This document shows, piece by piece, positions 1-11,500 of a stretch of DNA of 36,614 nucleotides. Source of the stretch: Nemertoderma westbladi (Eukaryota; Xenacoelomorpha; Nemertodermatida; Nemertodermatidae); contig JAUCBJ010002147.1 of the NCBI GenBank assembly GCA_032718475.1, positions 1 to 36,614 of the forward strand, in the 5' to 3' direction. The notes under the pieces were generated by a model that saw only the letters and a program-made list of their open reading frames with translations, was not told the DNA's origin and did not search any database. Both the position numbers and the translations under genes were made by a program. Each line of letters starts with the position of its first letter. Positions within the stretch are counted from its first letter, which is position 1.

Positions 1-625
1 GATATTGGTTATTGGTATCGATATTGGTTATTGATATTGGTTATTGATATTGGTTATTGATATTGGTTATTGGTATTCGATATTGGTTATTGATATTGGT
101 TATTGATGTTGGTTATTGATATTGGTTATTGGTTATTGATATTGGTTATTGGTATCGATATTGGTTATTGATATTGGTTATTGGTATCGATATTGGTTAT
201 TGGTATCGATATTGGTTATAGAGATTGGTTATTGATATTGATTATTGGTTATTGATATTAGTTATTGGTATCGATATTGGTTATAGAGATTGGTTATTGG
301 TTATTGATATTGGTTATTGGTATCGATATTGGTTATTGGTATTGGTTATTGATATTGGTTATTGATATTGGTTATTGATATTGGTTATTGGTATTCGATA
401 TTGGTTATTGATATTGGTTATTGATGTTGGTTATTGATATTGGTTATTGATATTGGTTATTGGTATCGATATTGGTTATTGATATTGGTTATTGGTATCG
501 ATATTGGTTATTGGTATCGATATTGGTTATAGAGATTGGTTATTGATATTGATTATTGGTTATTGATATTAGTTATTGGTATCGATATTGGTTATTGATA
601 TTGATTATTGGTATAGATTATTGGC
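1..625. repeat. Satellite block 1, GATATTGGTTATT family
   Basis: Tandem DNA built from short blocks: GATATT (6), GGTTATT (7), GGTATC (6), and rarer GATTATT, AGTTATT and ATAGAG. The commonest combination is the 13-mer GATATTGGTTATT. The block runs off the left edge of the window and decays near 625. It is very AT-rich and has no coding character. Open frames through it only reflect the lack of stops in some phases. Confidence 0.95.
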
Positions 626-3240
626 ATGATACTTTTCTACTGTGAAATTAACTGCAGATTCAAAATAATATAGAAACAGTTTACAAATATGATTTGTAGT
701 TCAAACACAACGGTTTTTTGAAATTTTACGAGATTTAAGGTATATTTTCCTGCAACACTTAGAGAAAATTTGACTTGTAATACTTCTTCTAGTGTTAAAT
801 TAACCGCAGATTCCAAATACAGTAACCGTTTTTACAAATATTTTGTTCTTATGGAGATATTGGGGTTTAAACATAACGTATTTGACATGAATTGAAAATT
901 TAGTTGAAAAATTTGTTATATAAGAATTAATAATTAATTATTGGTAATGTCAACAACTGATATAAACAAAATATATTAAACATACAGTTATATAACATAA
1001 TATCAGTTCAGGTAAATACGCAGTTACATCAGCAATTAATTAAGCAGCACTAATAATAATTGTCATTCGATTCTCTTTAACAGTTTTATTAAAATCCCAG
1101 ACAGTTTAGTAGTTTCCGTTGCGGTTCCAAGATCATAACAATAGAGTAGAAACTCATCCCTTGGCAGTGTGTCTGTGTGCGGTAGTAGCTGCATTGTGTA
1201 GAGCTTCTTCAATAATGTCGGAGTCTGTCCTAAAAATAAAAATAATAACTATAAGTTTACATATAGATCGTTTATTAGTACAAACAAATACTAATACTAA
1301 TATTGTATTAACTGATATAGTTGAATGTTGAACTGATTTTAATATTTATCACTTAGAAACTGCAATAACTTATCAACTTTAAATAGTTTTATTAAAAGAA
1401 GCAATCCAGAACACAATGCAAAATATAAGTATATGTAGTGAACTAGAATGTAATTAATTCAACTGTGCGGTCCAACTCAACCAGGTTTATTTTCATTCCG
1501 AAGATGAATTCTCTCCATAGCTGCTCTCCTACTAACACAATGAACCGGCCCATAGAGATTCATTGACATCGGGAAATTCAAGGGCCTCATCGGTTGGCCG
1601 TCTCCATATCCCAGTTGATTTATTTGTGTTAAATTGTAAAATAATAATTTGAAGAACAATATTCATATTGTTGTGTATAAAAACATGTGTACCTTTCGTT
1701 CTATTAAGCGAAAATTTATGTTTGATAGCTTATTAGAAAGCTACGTTATTCAGAATTATTAATATGTAAAAAACTCTTTATAACTCTTTAGGGAAGTTAT
1801 TCGTTAATGTGATTTTATATAAAATGGCATTACGACCAGAACGCGTTGTGATTACGTAACTCCGTACGGCCACATTCACTATCAGTTTAGGTGGATAGAA
1901 AGCCAATATATCATTTGGATTTGTAATTTTTCTTATGAAGTAAGTTTGGTGATTGTCTTATAGACTTTTTAATCTACTTTCCAATAACAGAGGCGCGTTA
2001 TTCTAACCAAAACAATAGTGTATGTCTAAAAAATGTATAAAGTGTTTGTCTTTCCGTGAAATTTGGGGTTCTGTTACTGGGTCCGACGGTATTTAATAAT
2101 ATTATTAATAATAAACCTAATAAATAATATAATAGTAATACTTTTAATAATAATTCATTACACTGTTTATTAACACACTATAATTACACATTATTTTACA
2201 ATAGTTATTATTACAAAGCATTTGAATCTCTACGTAACATGTAAGTAATTATTTTCTGAGGTTTGGGATATACTAGGATAGAGGTTCGATCCTCACTGCA
2301 GATTAACTGTTGCTTATGGGAGGTAGTCTTGGGTGCAGCGAGGCAGTAGGTATACCGAGCTTTGTGATCGGTTGACACATAGGTAGAACCAATAGAACGA
2401 TGAATATGACGTTGGTATGGGCTTATTTAAGTATCTCGTGAAAAAGTAAATATACCACGAGACTCGCCATGTTGCATTCAATAAGATGTATATATTTTGA
2501 ATGTAATTTTTGATAGTATTATAGGAGTTTTTTCATAAAAACTAGCTTAAAACACGATATTTTTTGTGAAAAAGCCGTGTTTAGCAAGATAAATTGGTTG
2601 GAACGTCAACAAAGCTTCTGATTCGCTGTTTCTCTGGAGGCAAAGGTAAAATAGCAGAAACCATTGTAGATTTAACATTAAGTGAACGGGAATAATGGTT
2701 CGGCTGATTCACAGAATTTTTGCCTGTACATTATTTCGAAAAGTTGAAGGTTTCATTGCGCGAAAGTGACAGATTCGGGAACTAGATTGAATTTTGCATA
2801 GAAATTTTTTTTTTTAGCTACTCTGGAGAATGTAGTTTTCTATGTTTATTTTGCATTTTAAAGGTATGGCCATAGAAGTAATGGTAGCGTTTGAACGAAT
2901 CAGAGATCTTCGTGGCATAGAGGTAATGACTGAGCGCGGCGTAGAGACCACTAGTGTATTGGGAAAATAATGAAAACTTTGGCGGCCTGTAACTTCGGTT
3001 GACATGGATGAAATTGGCTGATTTTAAGTTCATTAGAATTAGCGTAATTTTATCTTTCTTTTCATACCAAGTACTAATTAAAACGATGAAGAATAACCTT
3101 ATTTGAAATTATAGTTATAATAACATAGTTGATACAATGGATCAAAGGGGGCAGGGGTACGTATGGTAAGTATTTGTTATAGGCCTATGCATTGCGGCTA
3201 AATGCCATGGTATTATTATGTAAATGCTTGTGAAATGATA
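626..3240. other. Non-repetitive AT-rich interval between two satellite blocks
   Basis: About 2.6 kb without a convincing gene. I looked for CUB-type exons (acceptor followed by a TGCGG-like start) and for retrotransposon motifs on both strands and found none. It holds an imperfect internal duplication near 631-910, a tRNA-like B-box near 2283-2296, and poly-T runs. A 60-codon minus-strand frame at 1477-1659 reads rather like protein (it contains LGYGDGQPMRPLNF), but I recognise no family and see no supporting splice sites. The same satellite lies on both sides, so this is either a non-satellite segment trapped within the array or an insertion into it. Confidence 0.6.
631..910 (+). repeat. 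Imperfect direct duplication of about 130-150 bp
   Basis: The stretch starting at 631 (ACTTTTCTACTGTGAAATTA, then GCAGATTC and TTTACAAATAT) is followed at 782 by a diverged second copy (CTTCTAGTGTTAAATTA, then GCAGATTCC and TTTTTACAAATAT). The match continues into TTCAAACACAACG against TTTAAACATAACG. Small indels separate the copies, so it is an old duplication. Its function is unknown. Confidence 0.5.
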
Positions 3241-6200
3241 CTGGTATCGGTATCGGTAAATTGATATCGACATTGATTAGTGATATTGGCATCGATATTG
3301 GTTATTGTAATTGGTTATTGATATTGGTTAGTGGTTATTGATATTGGTTATTGGTATCGATATTGGTTATTGATATTGGTTATTAATATTGGTTATTGGT
3401 TATTGATATTGGTTATTTATATTGGTTATTGATATTGATTATTGGTATCGATATTGGTTATTTATATTGGTTATTGGTATCGATATTGGTTATTTATATT
3501 GGTTATTGATATTGATTATTGGTTATTTATATTGGTTATTGGTATCGATATTGGTTATTGATATTGGTTATTGATATTGGTTATTGATTATTGGTTATTG
3601 ATTTTGGTTATTGGTATCGATATTGGTTATAGAGATTGGTTATTGATATTGATTATTGGTTATTGATATTAGTTATTGGTATCGATATTGGTTATTGATA
3701 TTGGTTATTGATATTGATTATTGGTTATTGATATTGGTTATTGATATTGGTTATTGATACTGGTATCGATATTAAAAAGGTTATTGATATTGGTATAGAT
3801 ATTGGTTATTGATATTGGTTATTGGTATCGATATTGGTTATTGATATTAGAATCGATATTGGTTATTGATATTGATATTGGTTATTGATATTGGTTATTG
3901 GTATCGATATTGGTTATAGAGATTGGTTATTGATATTGATTATTGGTTATTGATATTAGTTATTGGTATCGATATTGGTTATTGATATTGGTTATTGATA
4001 TTGATTATTGGTTAGTGGTTATTGATATTGGTTATTGGTATCGATATTGGTTATTGATATTGGTTATTGATATTGGTTATTGATATTGGTTATTGGTTAT
4101 TGATATTGGTTATTGGTATCGATATTGGTTATAGAGATTGGTTATTGATATTGATTATTGGTTATTGATATTAGTTATTGGTATCGATATTGGTTATTGA
4201 TATTGGTTATTGATATTGATTATTGGTTAGTGGTTATTGATATTGGTTATTGGTATCGATATTGGTTATTGATATTGGTTATTGATATTGGTTATTGATA
4301 TTGGTTATTGGTTATTGGTTATTGATATTGGTTATTGGTATCGATATTGGTTATTGATATTGGTTATTGATATTGGTTATTGGTTATTGGTTATTGATAT
4401 TGGTTATTGGTATCGATATTGGTTATTGGTTATTGATATTGGTTATTGGTATCGATATTGGTTATAGAGATTGGTTATTGATATTGGTTATTGGTTATTG
4501 GTTATTGATATTGGTTATTGGTATCGATATTGGTTATTGGTATTGGTTATTGATATTGGTTATTGGTTATTGGTTATTGATATTGGTTATTGGTATCGAT
4601 ATTGGTTATTGATATTGATATTGGTTATTGGTATCGATATTGGTTATAGAGATTGGTTATGATATTGATTATTGGTTATTGATATTGGTTATTGATATTG
4701 GTTATTGGTATTGGTTAGTGGTTATCGATATTGGTTATTGATATTGGTTATTGGTTATTGATATTGGTTATTGGTATCGATATTGGTTATTGATATTGGT
4801 TATTGATATTGATTATTGGTTAGTGGTTATTGATATTGGTTATTGGTATCGATATCGATATTGGTTATTGGTATCGATATTGGTTATTGGTATCGATATT
4901 GGTTATTGATATTGGTTATTGATATTGATTATTGGTAAGTGGTTATTGATATTGGTTATTGGTATCGATATTGGTTATTGATATTGGTTATTGATATTGG
5001 TTATTGATATTGGTTATTGGATATTGGTTATTGGTATCGATATTGGTTATAGAGATTGGTTATTGATATTGATTATTGGTTATTGATATTGGTTATTGGT
5101 TATCGATATTGGTTATTGATATTAGAATCGATATTGGTTATTGGTATCGATATTAGTTATTGGTATCGATATTGGTTATTGATATTGGTTATTGATATTG
5201 ATTATTGGTTATTGATATTGGTTATTGGCTATTGGTTAGTGGTTATTGATATTGGTTATTGGTTATTGATATTGGTTATTGGTATCGATATTGGTTATTG
5301 ATATTGGTTATTGATATTGGTTATTGATATTGGTTATTGGTTATTAGTTATTGATATTGGTTATTGGTTATCGATATTGGTTATTGGTATCGATATTAGT
5401 TATTGGTATCGATATTGGTTATTGATATTGGTTATTGATATTGGTTATTGATATTGGTTATTGGTTATTGGTTATTGATATTGGTTATTGGTATCGATAT
5501 TGGTTATTGTTATTGGTTATTGATATTGGTTATTGGTTATTGGTTATTGATATTGGTTATTGGTATCGATATTGGTTATTGGTATTGGTTATTGATATTG
5601 GTTATTGGTTATTGGTTATTGATATTGGTTATTGGTATCGATATTGGTTATTGATATTGGTTATTGATATTGGTTATTGGTATCGATATTGGTTATAGAG
5701 ATTGGTTATTGATATTGATTATTGGTTATTGATATTGGTTATTGATATTGGTTATTGGTATTGGTTAGTGGTTATCGATATTGGTTATTGATATTGGTTA
5801 TTGATATTGGTTATTGGTTATTGATATTGGTTATTGGTATCGATATTGGTTATTGGTATTGGTTAGTGGTTATCGATATTGGTTATTGATATTGGTTATT
5901 GATATTGGTTATTGGTATCGATATTGGTTATTGATATTGGTTATTGATATTGATTATTGGTTAGTGGTTATTGATATTGGTTATTGGTATCGATATCGAT
6001 ATTGGTTATTGGTATCGATATTGGTTATTGGTATCGATATTGGTTATTGGTATTGGTTATTGTTATTGGTTATTGGTTATTGATATTGGTTATTGGTATC
6101 GATATTGGTTATTGATATTGGTTATTGATATTGATTATTGGTATCGATATTGGTTATAGAGATTGGTTATTGATATTGATTATTGGTTTTTGATATTGGT

Positions 6201-8211
6201 TATTGATATTGGTTATTGGTTATTGGTATTGGTTAGTGGTTATCGATATTGGTTATTGATATTGGTTATTGATATTGGTTATTGGTTATTGATATTGGTT
6301 ATTGGTATCGATATTGGTTATTGGTATTGGTTAGTGGTTATCGATATTGGTTATTGATATTGGTTATTGGTTATTGATATTGGTTATTGGTAGCGATATT
6401 GGTTATTGATATTGGTTATTGATATTGATATTGATTATTGGTTAGTGGTTATTGATATTGGTTATTGGTATCGATATCGATATTGGTTATTGATATTGAT
6501 TATTGGTTAGTGGTTATTGATATTGGTTATTGGTATCGATATTGGTTATTGATATTGGTATCGATATTAAAAAGGTTATTGATATTGGTATAGATATTGG
6601 TTATTGATATTGGTTATTGGTATCGATATTGGTTATTGATATTGATTATTGGTTATTGATATTGGTTATTGGTATCGATATTGGTTATTGATATTGGTTA
6701 TTGATATTGATTACTGGTTAGTGGTTATTGATATTGGTTATTGGTATCGATATTGGTTATTGATATTGGTTATTGATATTGGTTATTGATATTGGTTATT
6801 GATATTGATTATTGGTTAGTGGTTATTGATATTGGTTATTGGTATCGATATTGGTTATTGATATTGGTTATTGATATTGGTTATTGATATTGGTTATTGG
6901 ATATTGGTTATTGGTATCGATATTGGTTATTGATATTGATTATTGGTTAGTGGTTATTGATATTGGTTATTGGTATCGATATTGGTTATTGATATTGGTA
7001 TAGATATTGGTTATTGATATTGGTTATTGGTATCGATATTGGTTATTGATATTGATTATTGGTTATTGATATTGGTTATTGGTATCGATATTGGTTATTG
7101 ATATTGGTTATTGATATTGGTTATTGATATTGATTATTGGTTAGTGGTTATTGATATTGGTTATTGGTATCGATATTGGTTATTGATATTGGTTATTGAT
7201 ATTGGTTATTGATATTGGTTATTGATATTGGTTATTGATATTGATTATTGGTTAGTGGTTATTGATATTGGTTATTGGTATCGATATTGGTTATTGATAT
7301 TGGTTATTGATATTGGTTATTGATATTGGTTATTGGATATTGGTTATTGGTATCGATATTGGTTATAGAGATTGGTTATTGATATTGATTATTGGTTATT
7401 GATAATGGTTATTGATATTGGTTATTGGTTATCGATATTGGTTATTGGTATCGATATTAGTTATTGGTATCGATATTGGTTATTGATATTGGTTATTGAT
7501 ATTGATTATTGGTTATTGATATTGGTTATTGGTTATTGGTTAGTGGTTATTGATATTGGTTATTGGTATCGATATTGGTTATTGATATTGGTTATTGATA
7601 TTGATTATTGGTTATTGATATTGGTTATTGGTATCGATATTGGTTATAGAGATTGGTTATTGATATTGATTATTGGTTATTGATATTGGTTATTGATATT
7701 GATTATTGGTTAGTGGTTATCGATATTGGTTATTGGTATCGATATTGGTTATAGAGTTTGGTTATTGATATTGATTATTGGTTATTGATATTAGTTATTG
7801 GTATCGATATTGGTTATTGATATTGGTTATTGATATTGATTATTGGTTAGTGGTTATTGATATTGGTTATTGGTATCGATATTGGTTATTGATATTGGTT
7901 ATTGATATTGGTTATTGATATTGGTTATTGGATATTGGTTATTGGTATCGATATTGGTTATAGAGATTGGTTATTGATATTGATTATTGGTTATTGATAT
8001 TGGTTATTGGTTATCGATATTGGTTATTGATATTAGAATCGATATTGGTTATTGGTATCGATATTAGTTATTGGTATCGATATTGGTTATTGATATTGGT
8101 TATTGATATTGATTATTGGTTATTGATATTGGTTATTGGTTATTGGTTAGTGGTTATTGATATTGGTTATTGGTTATTGATATTGGTTATTGGTATCGAT
8201 ATTGGTTATTG
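3241..8211. repeat. Satellite block 2, GATATTGGTTATT family
   Basis: About 5 kb of the same 6/7-nt mosaic satellite as at the left edge. Longer composites recur, for example a segment carrying GGTTATAGAGATTGG followed by GATTATTGG and TTAGTTATTGG, and segments with GGTTAGTGG. This shows higher-order repetition above the 13-mer. Rare irregular units such as GATATTAAAAAGG (about 3771 and 6563) occur more than once, indicating block duplication inside the array. The array ends abruptly at the left LTR at 8211/8212. Confidence 0.95.
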
Positions 8212-8474
8212 CGCAAGAACTATGGCACAATCCGGGTATACAGTCCTTCGTTATAAGAAACAAGGAAAGCAAATAAAACGGTACAGCAGTAGTAGTGTAT
8301 ATTAGGTTAAAATAATACAGTCCTTCATTATATAGTTACACTCACGGTACACAGCAATCATGCAGTACAGGAAAGAATCTAAGTCGGCCGGAAGTACCAC
8401 CATCACCAAAGACTAAAGCCACCAGGCAAATATACAGTATATCGCCAGAGTATATTAGAACTACAGTATGGCGC
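8212..8474 (-). repeat. 3' LTR of the Ty3-like element
   Basis: 263 bp, matching 13701-13963 base for base as far as I can compare by eye. On the element's strand it begins GCGCCATACTG and ends AGTTCTTGCG, so it lacks the usual TG...CA termini. The outer edge abuts the 13-mer satellite directly. Confidence 0.93.
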
Positions 8475-8492
8475 AGTCTTACTTTCATTTCT
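8475..8492 (-). promoter_or_regulatory. Probable polypurine tract
   Basis: Immediately upstream of the 3' LTR on the element strand lies AGAAATGAAAGTAAGACT. It is purine-rich but imperfect, at the place where plus-strand DNA synthesis would be primed. It lies just after the gag-pol stop. The assignment rests mainly on position. Confidence 0.5.
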
Positions 8493-8511
8493 GTTCTTTG
8501 AGTCCTTCAAC

Positions 8512-11500
8512 TTATTTAAGATCATAATCTTGATCACCACGCCACTTCGCCTGAGTCCAACCTGGACACCAGGGATCCAAAGTATCATCTGGCAGGTCCT
8601 GTGAAATGCGATCCTCTTCAGCAGTAGCCACACCAAGTCGATCTGGAGGACGTCTCATACGACATGATTGCCGACGTGGAGGTTGATTGGATGGTGGATG
8701 ACCATTTGCAATAGCAGGGAGTTCATCTTTGGGAGAATGACTCGACTTTTCAGATATAGGATGAATAGCTTCATCTGGGGACTCATCGTCATCTTCAGAG
8801 GAAAGCTGTTGATGAATATCCCAATCTAGAGATTGATTGGCGCTGAAAATCCTTTCTAATGGGACCTCATATTTGCGAAATCCAAAAGAATTCCCATTGA
8901 GCTTTTGGAGTGTAGCAAGACCTTGATGAATATCCATCACTATGTAACGATCTCGAGCATGAGTTTTGGAACCTTCAGACTTGATGAAAACTAAATGACC
9001 TTTCTTTACTGAAGCTGCCTCTGCAGGGGGGGCTCCACGGGCCTTGGATCTGGCGCTGTAACTATGATTGTTGGCCTTTTTGAGATCGAGATTGGATGCT
9101 AAAGAGGGATCATCGAAGGAGAAACGCTCTCCAGAGATCTGGTCTCTGCCGAATAAAATTTCTTTGGCCGAAAGACCATTATGGCGTATGCGGGAATTGA
9201 GAGACTCTACACCGAGGGCAAGTGATAGAGTAGATACCGGACCACCAGATGGATCGAATCGCAATAGTTCACCCTCTAATTCCTGATTTGCTTTCTCGGC
9301 AATTGGATTTTTATTAATATTTTTCACTCTACCAAACTCCAGGAGAATACCATGATTGTTTAATGTGGGGTCATTTTCAAGGGATCTTAAGGAAGGGGAA
9401 CCATCTACACGTACAATAGTAGATTTAAATTTAACTGGAATAGAGCATGTGATTAAAGCATCACGAAGATCGGAAGCACATTCACTGGGAATAACAGCAG
9501 CAACAGTGAAAGCCGACAATACATCTCTAATAACAAGAATCTTCTGTTTACTGCGACAGATAACATCTGCAGCAAGGCGTTGACCAACAATCTTTGGGGA
9601 GGAAGAGGATGTTTCCTCAAATAGTTCACGAGGAACTTTCTTTAAGGAATTGCAGATCTCACAACTATCATTGATGGTGTTGATAGTATTGGCTGAGCCA
9701 ATTGCATAAAAGTAGCGATTGAAAAGCTTAGATGTTTGTGATTTGGAGGGGTGAAGGAAAAGAGTATGCATGGCTGTTAGTAGACCACAAGAAATGTCTT
9801 TGGGAACAACAATGAGTTCCCGGGTAACTAAGAATGGATCCTGACGATGGACAACAACTAAATCGGTGGAATCATTTATTGTTGCTACCCTGAGATATTC
9901 TTTCAAGTCCCGACCACCTTTATCCTTTTTGTTGGGACGAGAACCATTTTTCAAATGGCCATAGGCCTTCCTGAGAATGGGACATGCCTGCTGGGCTGAT
10001 CGCCATGATGATTTATTATAATAAGGCATACGAATTTTACCATGAAGGACATCTCCAATAGATATGGATCTAATAACAGAATCAGCAATATCAGAAACAA
10101 AACTACAAACTTGACATCCTGCGTACCCACATGAAACAGGGTGTCGAGAGTGATAATCACTAATTGTATTGTCAGACCCTTTGATATGAACAAGACTTAC
10201 ATTGAGAGAGCTCAAGATAGTGAGGAAAGTGGATACACGGGCAGATGAAGAAAATTCTCCACGGCAGAGTTTCTTCCAAGCGTCTACACATGGTTGATTA
10301 TCAGTCAGGATTTGTGTTGTGTGAATACTTTCACGAATAAATTGGCTCCAGTGATGAACGGCTGATCCAATTGCCAGGGCCTCAACTTCACAAGGCAACC
10401 ACTTGACATGATGATCGCGTAGTTTGAAGCTGTAAAAGCCACCCAACAGTTTACTGGTGCCACGGGTTATAAAAAGTGTTGCACCTAAAGCTTTGTGCTC
10501 AATTGAGCAAGCAGCATCGACTGAAATGGCTAAGCGATCATTTGGTGTTGGAATTGTGATGGTATTCGGAGAACGCAAAGCATTTTGAATTTTCTGAAAG
10601 GCAGAATGTAATTCAGGTGTCCAGGAAATATGTGCCTGTCCTTTGAGACCTTTAATACTGTCCTCCAGAGGAGACAACAATGAAGAATAACCCTTGATAC
10701 ACCGTGCGATGTCTTGGACAGCTCCAAGAAAAGACTTCATAGCTGTACATGTAGTTGGTGGTGAAACAGCAATGAGGGGAGAAATTTTGTGACTACCAAT
10801 AGATATTGATCCACCTTTCCAAATCCAACCCAATATCGTAGTGGACTTTGGCACTATAACGGTTTTAGGACCCGAAAGTCGAAGATTGTTACGGTCGAGT
10901 TTATCAAGAAGAAGATCCCAATGAATTAAGAGATCATGAATTGTGTCGCCACCTGTATAAAGATCATCAGCTAATTTAATGACAAAGCCGGCTTGTAGAA
11001 GATCTCCAATAACACGGGAAATTAGTTCGTCCAACCACTCAGATGACCCGGGCATTCCCATGGCTGCCCGGGCATATAAGCGAATGCCCTTATAAGGAGT
11101 GGCTGTACCAAGATAAGGCATTGAAGATGGTGCAACTCTTATCTGGAAAAAACTCTTTGTGAGATCACTCTTTATTAGAAACTTAAAGCATGCAAGATGG
11201 CGTAAGACATCATCACACTTAGTGATAGTTGAAGGAATCAACCTTGTGTATTGTGTAATATTATTAAATGCTGTCACAAACCGTTTTCCACCATCGGGTT
11301 TGTTAACTAGGAAGCTGGGAGACACACATTGAGGAATTATTCCAACATCCTCTGGTTTGACTAGGACCCCCAGCGCTTCGAGCTTATCGGCTTCATCTTG
11401 AAGGAGAGATAAATTAGATGAATTGTAAAAAGGGATGCGACCTTTAGTGGGGGGAGGTAATACTGGACCCATATTGATATCAGCCCTAATCCGCCCACTG

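Noticed and set aside
1477-1659. Minus-strand 60-codon frame that reads like protein
   Set aside because: No recognised family, no clear acceptor or donor, and no neighbouring exon. It could be a fragment of an unknown element, but I cannot support a gene call.
4282-8305. Open frames on the + strand repeating VIDIGYWLL and LVIGYWLL
   Set aside because: They lie wholly in the 13-bp satellite, shift frame with every 6/7-nt block change, and have no signal, splice context or family resemblance. They are open because the satellite lacks stops in some phases.
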